Below are positions 32,590 to 41,248 of a stretch of DNA of 64,000 nucleotides, one piece after another; the first letter of the stretch is position 1, and the number at the start of each line of letters is the position of its first letter. The position numbers were made by a program, and so were the translations under genes. A model generated the notes under the pieces. That model did no database searches, was not told the DNA's origin, and saw nothing but the letters and a program-made list of their open reading frames with translations. The stretch covers positions 62,001-126,000 of the forward strand of contig NZ_DASVGN010000038.1 of NCBI RefSeq assembly GCF_036379515.1, given 5' to 3'. Origin of the DNA: Castellaniella sp036379515. Lineage in GTDB: Bacteria > Pseudomonadota > Gammaproteobacteria > Burkholderiales > Burkholderiaceae_B.

Positions 32590-33720
32590 TCAGCGCCCGA
32601 GATCTGCCAGTGGATGACTGACCTCAGCCGGCCATGGCGGCACCAGGAACCGGCGTACCCACTGGGACGATGCATCTTGCATGCTTGAGGGCTGCCACCG
32701 GGGCGTTCTGTCCTTATCGATGAGGAGCGCCCGAATGCCCTCTCGAAAGTCAGGTTCGGCACAACAATGAAGCGACGCGACATATTCGGTGCGAAAGGCG
32801 TCCGCCAAGGACGCGTGGCGGCCCAGTGAAAGCAGGGTGTGGCTCAGGCGGGCTGAACCCGGTGAGCCCGCCAGAAAAGTCGCCGCAGCGCGAGCAAGCC
32901 AGGGATCATCGTGATTTTTCCACCGGCCAATCGCCTCGCCGATCTGGACAAAATCGGAGCCTTGGCAGGCCGCGCGAATCGCGCCGGAATGGCGCTGCAG
33001 GGGCCCGATCTGCGTTCCGGCCTCAGACCTGGACTGCAAAAGTGCATCAATCTGGACTCGACGACGGTCCGCATCGTCAGCCCACTCCAGCCCCGTGAGC
33101 GCAGCTAAAAATTCTTCTTGGGTCGAGGCCGAACATTGCCAATCGGCGAGCCCGAAGTGCAGACAATCGGCAGCGCCCAGCTGAGACCCTGTAAACGCAA
33201 GAAAGGCACCTATTCCCGCCGGCATACGGCTCAGCATCCACGTGCCCGCGACGTCGGGATAGAGCCCTATGGTGACTTCAGGCATTGCAAATCGAGTGGT
33301 TTCGGTGACGATCCGGTGGCTCGCTCCCAGCAACAGTCCTACCCCGCCCCCCATCACGATGCCGCTTCCCCAGCAAAGAAGCGGTTTTGGGTAGGTATGG
33401 ATAGAAAAATCCAGCCGGTACTCTGCCTCGAAAAATTCGCGCGCCAGCACGTTGGCCCAGGCATCACCCACCGGCGCAGTCTGCATGCTGTGGTAGAGCG
33501 CATGCAGGTCGCCTCCGGCGCAAAACGCCTTCTCGCCCGCGCCGCGCAAGAACACTGCCGCCACGGTGCCGTCGTCGGCCCACTGGCGCAATTTTGGTGC
33601 CAGCAAGCGGCACATCGGCAGTGACAAGCCATTCAGGGTTTGCGGCGAATTGAGCGTTGCCAGCGCGACGCGGCGGCCGCCACGCGCAGGGATCTCGTCG
33701 AAAATGACTTCGTCGCTCAT
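32590..33720 (-). CDS. 3-hydroxyisobutyryl-CoA hydrolase / enoyl-CoA hydratase family
   Basis: 376 aa from the ATG at 33720, overlapping the upstream stop by 4 nt. Crotonase fold with the long C-terminal part of the HIBCH type. Oxyanion-hole motif EKAFCAGGDLHALYH and the active region GIVMGGGVGLLLGASH ... FAMPEVTIGLYPDVAGTW, with the catalytic Glu in MPEV. Length and context (acyl-CoA dehydrogenase, mmsB) favour the hydrolase that releases 3-hydroxyisobutyrate, rather than a plain enoyl-CoA hydratase (~260 aa). No separate methacrylyl-CoA hydratase gene is present. Confidence 0.85.
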   Translation of the reverse strand: MSDEVIFDEIPARGGRRVALATLNSPQTLNGLSLPMCRLLAPKLRQWADDGTVAAVFLRGAGEKAFCAGGDLHALYHSMQTAPVGDAWANVLAREFFEAEYRLDFSIHTYPKPLLCWGSGIVMGGGVGLLLGASHRIVTETTRFAMPEVTIGLYPDVAGTWMLSRMPAGIGAFLAFTGSQLGAADCLHFGLADWQCSASTQEEFLAALTGLEWADDADRRRVQIDALLQSRSEAGTQIGPLQRHSGAIRAACQGSDFVQIGEAIGRWKNHDDPWLARAAATFLAGSPGSARLSHTLLSLGRHASLADAFRTEYVASLHCCAEPDFREGIRALLIDKDRTPRWQPSSMQDASSQWVRRFLVPPWPAEVSHPLADLGR

Positions 33721-34871
33721 CGCAAATCGGCTCCCTGAGTCAGGATATGGCGCGCTACGATCACGCGCATGATCTCGTTGGTTCCTTCCAGAATCTGATG
33801 CACGCGCGTGTCGCGCACCAGGCGCTCCAGCGGATAGTCCTTCAGGTAACCGTAACCCCCGTGGATCTGTTGCGCATCGAGACACGACTGAAAGCAGAGG
33901 TCCGTTGCCAGCCGCTTGGCCATGGCGCAGTAGGCCGAGGCCTGTGGATCCTGTTCGTCCAGCCTGGCCGCCGCCAGGCGCACCATCTGCCGGGATGCCA
34001 CCACGTTGGCAAGCAGGTCGGCCAACTTGAATTGAAGCGCCTGAAAGTCCGCCAATGGACGCCCGAATTGCCTGCGTTCGGTCATGTAGCGCCGTGCCGC
34101 TTCATAGGCGCCTTGCGCCGCACCCACCGAACACGCGGCAATATTGATGCGTCCACCATCAAGCCCCTTCATGGCAAAGCGAAACCCTTCGCCTTCTTCT
34201 CCGAGGCGATTCTCTACCGGGACCTGCACGTTTTCAAATGTAATGGGGCGGGTAGACTGGCTATGCCAACCCATTTTGTTTTCTTTGCGACCGTAGATAA
34301 TACCGGGAGCGTCCGCGGGTACCACCAGCGCCGAAATGCCACGAGGTCCTTCACCCCCCGTGCGCGCCATGACCACCAGGACGTCGGTATCGCCCGCCCC
34401 CGAGATGAACGCCTTGGCGCCATTCAGAATGTATTTGCCACCCTCGCGGCGGGCGCTGGTGGTGAGCGATGCTGCGTCTGAGCCCGACCCGGGCTCGGTC
34501 AGGCAATACGAGGCGAGCTTCTCTCCCGTAGAGAGCGCTGGCCCCCAATAGTCTCGAACCGATGCTTGCGCCCAGGACCCTATCATCCAGGTCGCCATGT
34601 TGTGAATCGTGATGAAAGCCGTGGTGGACGGATCGACAGCCGCCATCTCTTCGAATACCAGCGTGGCATCGAGTCGAGGAAGCCCCAGGCCTCCTACCGA
34701 TTCGGGGGCATACATGGCACAGAACCCCAGCGCACCCGCCTTGGCAAAAGCGTCGCGAGGAAAGATGTGCTCCTCGTCCCAGTGCGCCGCATTGGGTGCG
34801 AGTTCGCCCTGCGCGAATTCGCGCGCTGCTTGCGCAAAGGCCTGTTGTTCTTCGCTGAGGCGAAAATCCAT
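33717..34871 (-). CDS. Acyl-CoA dehydrogenase, probably isobutyryl-CoA dehydrogenase
   Basis: 384 aa from the ATG at 34871. Typical ACAD pattern: SYCLTEPGSGSDAASL, then GAKAFISGAGDTDV, ERRQFGRPLADFQ, QIHGGYGYLKDYPLER and the catalytic Glu in QILEGTNEIMR. Operon with the hydrolase and mmsB points to valine catabolism (isobutyryl-CoA to methacrylyl-CoA). 2-methylbutyryl or other short-chain substrates remain possible. The 177 bp upstream carries the presumed operon promoter but no clear hexamers. Confidence 0.88.
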   Translation of the reverse strand: MDFRLSEEQQAFAQAAREFAQGELAPNAAHWDEEHIFPRDAFAKAGALGFCAMYAPESVGGLGLPRLDATLVFEEMAAVDPSTTAFITIHNMATWMIGSWAQASVRDYWGPALSTGEKLASYCLTEPGSGSDAASLTTSARREGGKYILNGAKAFISGAGDTDVLVVMARTGGEGPRGISALVVPADAPGIIYGRKENKMGWHSQSTRPITFENVQVPVENRLGEEGEGFRFAMKGLDGGRINIAACSVGAAQGAYEAARRYMTERRQFGRPLADFQALQFKLADLLANVVASRQMVRLAAARLDEQDPQASAYCAMAKRLATDLCFQSCLDAQQIHGGYGYLKDYPLERLVRDTRVHQILEGTNEIMRVIVARHILTQGADLR

Positions 34872-35048
34872 GTCGATTGTCTCCGTATTGGACAGTGGAA
34901 GCCGTGAATCGCTTGTGGCAAAGCACGACATAATGCGCTCGAGGTCGCCGGCTCATCATTCGTTTCACTGTAGCACCAGGAGGTGCTGCCTCACCATAAC
35001 GCGCATCCTGCCACCGGCTCTGTCGCACCCATGACAATCAATGTGCTT

Positions 35049-35339
35049 TCAGCGTTTCGTCGGTTTACTCTTGCGATGGACGGCCCGGCGCCGCCGTGAC
35101 TCGAGAGGATCGAAGACCAGCGGCCGGTACAGCTCGAGCCGATCCCCGTCATGCAAGCCCCTTTCGGAATCGCAGCGCTCTCCATAGACACCCATGGCCA
35201 GCGGGTGATCCGTGTACTCGGGAAAACGGCGAGGAAATTCGCTGAGCGCTACCGCCTCGCGGGCCGTCGTCCCTGTCGGGACCTCAAGCGTCTGCTGCCA
35301 GATCGCCATCGGTGCCGCAAACGCAAGACTTATTCGCAT
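35049..35339 (-). CDS. rnfH: RnfH-family ubiquitin-like protein
   Basis: 96 aa beta-grasp protein of UPF0125: LEVPTGTTAREAVALS, GVYGERCDSERGLHDGDRLELYRPLVFDP. Role unclear; the family is usually next to ratA and smpB, as here. Basic C-terminal tail (RRRRAVHRKSKPTKR). Starts 9 nt after ratA. Confidence 0.88.
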   Translation of the reverse strand: MRISLAFAAPMAIWQQTLEVPTGTTAREAVALSEFPRRFPEYTDHPLAMGVYGERCDSERGLHDGDRLELYRPLVFDPLESRRRRAVHRKSKPTKR

Positions 35340-35348
35340 CCCGGTGCC

Positions 35349-35789
35349 TTACCGTTCGGTGCCATACACGGCGCGTGCTCGCTGCGTGAAGGAGTCGATG
35401 AAGCTGGTTGCAATACGGTTGAAGACAGGTCCGATCACGGCCGACATGGCGCGGCTCGAAAATCCGTATTCCATGGTGTAGGTGACCTTGCAGCCGTCGT
35501 CCCCCAGAGCCTGGAAGACCCAGTCGCCCGTCAGGCTGGAAAACGGTCCGTCCACCAGGTGAAAAACGATTCGATGCGGGAACTCGTGGTCGTTTCGCGT
35601 GGTGAAGCTCTGGCGAATGCCGGCAAAACGGATCTGCACCGTGGCCTGCATTCCCTGGTCGTTGCTCCACTGGATTTCGGTGCCACCGCACCACGGCATG
35701 AACTCCGGGTAACGCGCGACGTCCGCGACGAGCTTGAACATCTGTTCGCAACGGTAAGGAACCAGAACGGAGCGTTGTATGGCAGGCAT
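35349..35789 (-). CDS. ratA: RatA/coenzyme Q-binding START-domain protein
   Basis: 146 aa from the ATG at 35789 (TTG at 35795 is possible). SRPBCC/START fold of the COQ10 type: VPYRCEQMFKLVADVARYPEFMPWCGG near the start and FNRIATSFIDSFTQRA at the end. E. coli RatA was proposed to block 70S assembly, but homologues bind ubiquinone; lipid-carrier function is as likely. Divergent from smpB. Confidence 0.88.
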   Translation of the reverse strand: MPAIQRSVLVPYRCEQMFKLVADVARYPEFMPWCGGTEIQWSNDQGMQATVQIRFAGIRQSFTTRNDHEFPHRIVFHLVDGPFSSLTGDWVFQALGDDGCKVTYTMEYGFSSRAMSAVIGPVFNRIATSFIDSFTQRARAVYGTER

Positions 35790-35897
35790 CGACAAGGCAG
35801 GGGGATAGGCTAGAATGATTAGATTTTACCGAGTCTTGTTCCGCGCGGTTTTCAGGCCCCGGAAAACCCTTGGTGCCCCCAAAAAGCAACAGAGCGC

Positions 35898-36359
35898 ATG
35901 AGCATTGTAGAAAACCGCAAGGCCACACACGATTACTTCATCGAAGACCGCTTCGAAGCGGGGCTCGTGCTCGAGGGATGGGAAGTCAAGGCAATCCGTG
36001 CAGGGCACGTCCAGATCAAAGAAAGCTACGTGATCGTGCGCGACGGTGCCATTTGGATACTGGGCATGCACATCAGCCCCCTGCCGACGGCGTCCACCCA
36101 TATTTCGCCGGCCGCCACGCGCACGCGCAAGCTTTTGCTGCATGCCGAAGAAATCAACAAGCTCATCGGCAAAGTCGAGCAACGCGGGTACACGCTCGTG
36201 CCACTCAACCTGCATTACAAGGGTGGGCGGATAAAGCTGGACTTTGGGTTGGGTCGCGGCAAAAAATTGCACGACAAGCGCGATACTCAGCGAGACAAAG
36301 ACTGGGCCCGCGAGAAAGAACGGATAATGAAACACGACACGCGCCAGCACAAAGAGTGA
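35898..36359 (+). CDS. smpB: SsrA-binding protein SmpB
   Basis: 153 aa. Binds tmRNA and brings it to stalled ribosomes. Conserved ENRKATHDYFIEDRFEAG, GWEVKAIRAG, FSPAATRTRKLLLH-like stretch and the basic C-terminal tail with KRDTQRDKDWAREKERI. The ssrA gene itself is not in the adjacent DNA. Opposite strand to ratA, 108-bp shared region. Confidence 0.96.
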   Translation: MSIVENRKATHDYFIEDRFEAGLVLEGWEVKAIRAGHVQIKESYVIVRDGAIWILGMHISPLPTASTHISPAATRTRKLLLHAEEINKLIGKVEQRGYTLVPLNLHYKGGRIKLDFGLGRGKKLHDKRDTQRDKDWAREKERIMKHDTRQHKE

Positions 36360-36385
36360 TCTTGCACACCACGTGGACCTGAACG

Positions 36386-37060
36386 CTACTGGATCGTCAG
36401 CCCTTCCAGCTGCAAAAGCCTCAACTTGCGATCGAGGCCGCCGCCGTAGCCGTTCAACGTCCGGTTACGCGCCAGAATACGGTGGCAAGGAATCACGATG
36501 CTGATCGGATTGCTGCCGACAGCAGTCCCCACAGCCCGGCCGTGCCCGTCACCCAAGCCCGCCTGCACGCCCAGTTCGCCATACGACAAGGTGCAGCCGC
36601 AGGGAACATCGAGCAAGGCCTTCCAGACCTTCTGCTGAAAAGGAGTACCCTGCGGCGCCAGGGGCAGATCGAAGACCTTGCGTTCACCACGCCAGTATTC
36701 TTCCAGCTCGCAGCAAGTCTGCTCAAAAACGGCCCGAGCCTGCGCGGGCGCATCGAGTTCAAGCACCTGCGGGGCCCCTTTGTGGGCAGGCGATCCGGAG
36801 TGAACGGCCTGAGGTCCAGACCGAAAAGGGAGATCGCCTGCGACGGGGCCATCGATCGAAGACATCACCTTGAGACTTTTGGTGGCCCTTCCATGCCAGG
36901 AGCCTGCGGACGGCTGGGTAACTACCTTGCGTGCAGCCGCGAGCCCTGGCACCTGCGGGCAATCTCGCTGATCGGTGAAGTACAGCCCCTCGAGGCCGCG
37001 ACCGCCGGCCACCAGGAGAATGTCCCCCAATGGAGACGAAATGATCGCATGGTATGACAT
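36386..37060 (-). CDS. ogt: Methylated-DNA--protein-cysteine methyltransferase with an insertion
   Basis: 224 aa. The alkyl-acceptor motif is IPCHR (Cys192), with GTPFQQKVWKALLDVPCG upstream and NGYGGGLDRKLRLLQLE at the C-terminus. Removes alkyl groups from O6-guanine in a suicide reaction. Ogt proteins are usually ~165-180 aa; here residues ~45-98 form an extra low-complexity stretch between the N-terminal strand region and the first helix. The active domain is intact, so it is probably functional. The 3' end faces smpB. Confidence 0.9.
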   Translation of the reverse strand: MSYHAIISSPLGDILLVAGGRGLEGLYFTDQRDCPQVPGLAAARKVVTQPSAGSWHGRATKSLKVMSSIDGPVAGDLPFRSGPQAVHSGSPAHKGAPQVLELDAPAQARAVFEQTCCELEEYWRGERKVFDLPLAPQGTPFQQKVWKALLDVPCGCTLSYGELGVQAGLGDGHGRAVGTAVGSNPISIVIPCHRILARNRTLNGYGGGLDRKLRLLQLEGLTIQ

Positions 37061-37081
37061 GGAAGGTTGCAGCGCTCAGTC

Positions 37082-39460
37082 TTAGGCGGCTACCTCGGTC
37101 TTGGCCAACCGCTGCCAGGTATCCACTACGGTGTCCGGGTTCAACGAAATGGACAAAATGCCTTCATCGCGCAGCCACTGCGCGAGGTCGGCATGATCGC
37201 TGGGGCCTTGACCACAAATCCCGACATACTTCCCGGCCTTCAGGCAGGCCTGGATAGCGCGTTGCAGCATGAAGCGTACCGCTGCATCGCGCTCGTCGAA
37301 GTCGGCAGCCAGCAGTTCCATGCCCGAGTCACGATCCAGTCCGAGGGTCAATTGGGTCATGTCGTTGGAGCCAATCGAGAAGCCGTCAAAGTACTGCAAG
37401 AATTCGTCGGCCAAGATGGCGTTGGATGGCACCTCGCACATCATGATGAGGCGCAGGCCATTTTCGCCACGCTTGAGCCCGTGGGCCGCCAGCAGCTCCA
37501 CCACTTTCCTGGCCTGGTTCAGCGTGCGTACGAACGGCACCATGACCTCGACGTTGACCAGCCCCATTTCGTCGCGTACTTTCTTCAGCGCTTCGCATTC
37601 CATACGGAAACACTCGGCAAAGTCGTCGGAGATGTACCGGGACGCCCCACGGAACCCCAGCATGGGGTTTTCTTCTTCGGGTTCATAGCGGGAGCCCCCC
37701 ACCAGCTTGCGGTACTCGTTGGACTTGAAGTCGGACAGGCGCACGATCACGGGCTTGGGGTAGAACGCTGCAGCAATGGTTGCCACCCCTTCAGCGACCT
37801 TGTCCACGAAAAACGCGCGCGGGCTGGCATAGCCTCGAGCGGCAGACTCGACGGCCTTCTTGAGATCGGCATCCACATTGGGGTAGTCGAGAATGGCCTT
37901 GGGGTGCACGTTGATGTTGTTGTTGATAATGAATTCGAGGCGGGCAAGACCAACACCGGCATTCGGAATCTGTGAAAAATCGAATGCCAGCTGAGGATTG
38001 CCGACGTTCATCATGACCTTCAGGCCAATCGGCGGCATTTCGCCCCAGCGAACTTCTTCGACCTCGGTTTCAATGAGTCCATCGTAGATGCGGCCTTCGT
38101 CGCCCTCGGCGCACGACACAGTGACCTCACGCCCGTTGGCGAGCACGTCCGTCGCGTCTGCACACCCCACGACAGCGGGGATGCCCAGTTCACGGGCAAT
38201 GATGGCCGCGTGGCAGGTCCGCCCGCCCCGATTGGTGACAATGGCCGAGGCGAGTTTCATGACGGGTTCCCAGTTGGGGTCGGTCATGTCGGTCACGAGA
38301 ATGTCACCCTGGCGCACCTTGTCCATTTCGGAGGCGTCGCCTACAACCCGCACCGTGCCGGAGCCGATTTTCTGGCCAATGGCCCGCCCACGCACCAGGA
38401 CCTCGCCGGTCGCCTTGAGGCGATAGCGCTCTTGCACATCATGGTGACCCTGCTGCGATTTCACGGTTTCGGGCCGTGCCTGCAAGATGTAGAGCTTGCC
38501 GTCGATGCCGTCCCGACCCCACTCGATGTCCATCGGACGCTGATAGTGCGATTCGATAATGGTTGCGTAACGCGCGAGCTCGATGATTTCTTCGTCAGTG
38601 AGCGAATAGCGATTGCGCTCGGACGCAGGCACCTCGACCGTACGCACGGCATGGCCCGAGGCACGCTGCTCGTCGAATTCCATCTTGATCAGTTTGGAAC
38701 CAATGCGCCGACTGATGATCGGATAATGCCCCGAAGCCAGCGTCGGTTTGAAGACATAGAACTCGTCGGGGTTTACAGCCCCCTGGACGACGGTTTCGCC
38801 CAGGCCATAGGATGAGGTGATAAACACGACACCCTTGAACCCGGATTCGGTATCCAGCGTGAACATGACGCCTGCACTGCCTTTGTCGGAGCGCACCATG
38901 CGTTGGATGCCGGCAGAAAGCGCAACCTCGGCGTGGGCATACCCCTTATGGACCCGATAGGAAATGGCGCGGTCGTTGTAGAGCGAGGCAAAGACCTGCC
39001 GGATTTTTTCCAGCACGTCGTCAATACCCACCACGTTCAGGTACGTTTCTTGCTGCCCGGCAAAAGAGGCGTCCGGCAAGTCTTCGGCCGTCGCAGACGA
39101 ACGCACGGCGAAGGAACCCTTGCCATCAGAGTCCAGCTTGGCAAAGGAATCACGAACGGCCGCTTCGAATTCGGCCGGAAATGGAGCATCGATCACCCAT
39201 TGGCGAATCTCGGCGCCTGCGGCTGCCAGCTCACGTACGTCTTCAGCATTGAGGGAAGCCAACCGCTGATTGATGCGCTCGTTCAAACCGGAAGTTTTCA
39301 GGAAGGCACGAAAAGCATCGGCGGTGGTTGCAAACCCACCCGGGACGCGAACGCCGGCCGTGGCCAGCTGACTGATCATTTCACCTAGGGAAGCGTTTTT
39401 ACCTCCGACCGAGTCTACGTCCGTCATGCGGAGCTGCTCGAATGGTACAACGTACGACAT
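37082..39460 (-). CDS. ppsA: Phosphoenolpyruvate synthase
   Basis: 792 aa from the ATG at 39460, with AGGTGA upstream. ATP-grasp N-terminal domain (GGKNASLGEMI, FAVRSSATAEDLPDASFAGQ), swivelling domain with the phosphohistidine motif GGRTCHAAIIARELG, and a PEP/pyruvate barrel ending in FCI-like GICGQGPSDHADLAQWL. Makes PEP from pyruvate, ATP and water in gluconeogenesis, which fits growth on acetyl-CoA-yielding taurine. Divergent from its regulator ppsR. Confidence 0.96.
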   Translation of the reverse strand: MSYVVPFEQLRMTDVDSVGGKNASLGEMISQLATAGVRVPGGFATTADAFRAFLKTSGLNERINQRLASLNAEDVRELAAAGAEIRQWVIDAPFPAEFEAAVRDSFAKLDSDGKGSFAVRSSATAEDLPDASFAGQQETYLNVVGIDDVLEKIRQVFASLYNDRAISYRVHKGYAHAEVALSAGIQRMVRSDKGSAGVMFTLDTESGFKGVVFITSSYGLGETVVQGAVNPDEFYVFKPTLASGHYPIISRRIGSKLIKMEFDEQRASGHAVRTVEVPASERNRYSLTDEEIIELARYATIIESHYQRPMDIEWGRDGIDGKLYILQARPETVKSQQGHHDVQERYRLKATGEVLVRGRAIGQKIGSGTVRVVGDASEMDKVRQGDILVTDMTDPNWEPVMKLASAIVTNRGGRTCHAAIIARELGIPAVVGCADATDVLANGREVTVSCAEGDEGRIYDGLIETEVEEVRWGEMPPIGLKVMMNVGNPQLAFDFSQIPNAGVGLARLEFIINNNINVHPKAILDYPNVDADLKKAVESAARGYASPRAFFVDKVAEGVATIAAAFYPKPVIVRLSDFKSNEYRKLVGGSRYEPEEENPMLGFRGASRYISDDFAECFRMECEALKKVRDEMGLVNVEVMVPFVRTLNQARKVVELLAAHGLKRGENGLRLIMMCEVPSNAILADEFLQYFDGFSIGSNDMTQLTLGLDRDSGMELLAADFDERDAAVRFMLQRAIQACLKAGKYVGICGQGPSDHADLAQWLRDEGILSISLNPDTVVDTWQRLAKTEVAA

Positions 39461-39517
39461 GATGTCACCTTTAAGATAGAGAAAGCGTGTTTGCCCGATG
39501 CACGCCGTATCAACAGA

Positions 39518-39536
39518 GTTATTGCAATGCAATAAC
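39518..39536. promoter_or_regulatory. 19-bp palindrome between ppsA and ppsR
   Basis: GTTATTGCA (39518-39526), single centre base, TGCAATAAC (39528-39536): perfect 9-bp arms in the 134-bp divergent region. Likely the operator of an unidentified homodimeric regulator acting on both genes. Confidence 0.65.
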
Positions 39537-39594
39537 CGTCGTCGCGTGCACCCGGCAAACCAGCCTTGCCTCCACCTCGAGGGACTGGTAACCT

Positions 39595-40470
39595 TTGGCG
39601 GATTGTACCGTTTCTGACGCTGGATGGATCAAATTGATAGACGAATCTCCTCTGGAGCGCACCGTATTCATCGTGTCCGACAGCACCGGGATCACGGCTG
39701 AAACCTTCAGCCACTCAGTTCTTTCCCAATTCGAGACCATCGCATTTCAGGCGGTTCGCCTCCCCTTCGTGGATTCAATCGAGAAGGCCGATGCGGCAGC
39801 GCGCAAGATCGCCCAAAAGTCGTCCGAGGGTGGCCCACCGCCCCTGGTATTCAGCACATTGGTCGACCCTGAAATCGCCAGCCACATCCGCTCGGCACCC
39901 TGTATCTTTCTGGATCTTTTCGGCGCCTTCGTGCATCGCCTCGAACGCATCCTGAACGCCAGCGCCAACCGTTCAGTGGGCCGATCCCATACCAATGGCC
40001 TCAGCAAGCAGTACAACAACCGGATCGAGGCCATCAATTTCAGCCTCGCACACGACGACGGGCAATACATTCAAGGCTTGGAGCAGGCCGACGTAATCCT
40101 GGTCGGGGTTTCGCGTTGTGGCAAGACGCCGACCAGCCTTTACCTTGCAATGCAATACGCGGTCAAGGCGGCAAACTACCCCCTCATCCCCGAAGACTTC
40201 GAACGTGCCGCCTTGCCGGCCACGCTGCTGCCCTTCAGGCGCAAGCTGTTCGGGCTCTCGATCCAGCCAGAACGGCTGGCCGAAGTCCGCAACGAGCGCC
40301 GCCCCAACAGCGTCTACGCATCATTGCGGCAATGCCGCGACGAAGTCGCTAATTCCGAGCGCTTGATGCGGATGGAGAACATCCCTTGGCTGTCCACGAC
40401 GACGCGATCCATCGAAGAGATCTCGACCAAAATCATGGACGAAGTGGGCCTGGATCGGATGACGTACTAA
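39595..40470 (+). CDS. ppsR: PEP synthase regulatory protein (kinase/pyrophosphorylase)
   Basis: 291 aa from a TTG at 39595 with GAGGGA 10 nt upstream; a second TTG at 39634 is an alternative, and no good ATG exists in frame. DUF299 family: ERTVFIVSDSTGITAETF and the P-loop GVSRCGKTPTSLYLA. Phosphorylates PpsA with ADP and removes the phosphate with Pi, adjusting PEP synthesis. Its last 38 bp overlap the end of the convergent methyltransferase gene. Confidence 0.92.
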   Translation: MADCTVSDAGWIKLIDESPLERTVFIVSDSTGITAETFSHSVLSQFETIAFQAVRLPFVDSIEKADAAARKIAQKSSEGGPPPLVFSTLVDPEIASHIRSAPCIFLDLFGAFVHRLERILNASANRSVGRSHTNGLSKQYNNRIEAINFSLAHDDGQYIQGLEQADVILVGVSRCGKTPTSLYLAMQYAVKAANYPLIPEDFERAALPATLLPFRRKLFGLSIQPERLAEVRNERRPNSVYASLRQCRDEVANSERLMRMENIPWLSTTTRSIEEISTKIMDEVGLDRMTY

Positions 40471-41248
40471 GCTGCTGGCGGCGCTGCTCGAATAGACAGA
40501 TCGCAGCTGCCGCGGCCACGTTCAAGGACTCCACCTGCGGCGCTTGTGGAATACGTACCCGGCGCGTTGCGCGTGTCTGCCATTGGGGTGCGACGCCTTG
40601 CCCTTCATTGCCAAACAGCCAGGCGCAGGGCCCGCGCAGGTCCAGGGCATAGAGCGAATCAGCCCGATCCAGCGTTGTGACCGCCAAAGGAACTGCCAAT
40701 CGCTCGAAGAGCTCGGGCAGTTCAACGCGCTCATGAATCGCCAACACAAAGTGTGCGCCTTGTCCGCTGCGCAAGACCTTGGGCGCCCAGGCTTGCACGC
40801 AGCCTGTCGACAGAAAAATCTGTCTGAGGCCTGCCGCCGCTGCAGTGCGCAGGAGCGTTCCCAGATTGCCCGGGTCCTGAACCCGATCCAGACACAGGCA
40901 GGACTCATGAATCTCAGGGGGCAGTTCAGGCGCCGGCGGTCGCACGATGCAAAACACGGCTGGCCCCTGCTCGACCCGAGAGAGCTCTCGCGCCAGGGAA
41001 TCCTGAAGCACCACACGTCGTGCCGATGCACACCTTATCCACAAGGATTGCACCCACGGGAGTGTTTGGGCGGCCTCCCCCACGATGAGCATGTCCGGCA
41101 TGCCTTGTGCCTCACACCAGGCTTCGCACAGGTGCTGCCCCTCCAGCAGCGCAGCGCCACGCCCTCCCCTACCCTGTGAAAGCTTCATCCAGACACGAAA
41201 ATCAGGATTCTCGCGTGAGGCAATGTGTCGCGTCGAATCGGTCGTCAC
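40433..41248 (-). CDS. TrmH/SpoU-family RNA 2'-O-methyltransferase
   Basis: 271 aa from a GTG that overlaps the rnhB stop (GTGA). An N-terminal RNA-binding substrate domain is followed by a SPOUT knot with motif 1 (DRVQDPGNLGTLLRTAAAAG), motif 2 (LFGNEGQGV) and motif 3 (ESLNVAAAAAICLFE). Methylates the ribose of a tRNA or rRNA nucleotide; the exact target is unknown. Last gene of the rpsB-to-rnhB run. Its 3' end overlaps ppsR by 38 nt on the other strand. Confidence 0.9.
   Translation of the reverse strand: MTTDSTRHIASRENPDFRVWMKLSQGRGGRGAALLEGQHLCEAWCEAQGMPDMLIVGEAAQTLPWVQSLWIRCASARRVVLQDSLARELSRVEQGPAVFCIVRPPAPELPPEIHESCLCLDRVQDPGNLGTLLRTAAAAGLRQIFLSTGCVQAWAPKVLRSGQGAHFVLAIHERVELPELFERLAVPLAVTTLDRADSLYALDLRGPCAWLFGNEGQGVAPQWQTRATRRVRIPQAPQVESLNVAAAAAICLFEQRRQQLSTSSDPGPLRP

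Noticed and set aside
35349..35789. RatA as a toxin of a toxin-antitoxin pair with RnfH
   Set aside because: The old RatAB annotation rests on gene adjacency; the protein is a COQ10/START-type lipid-binding family member.
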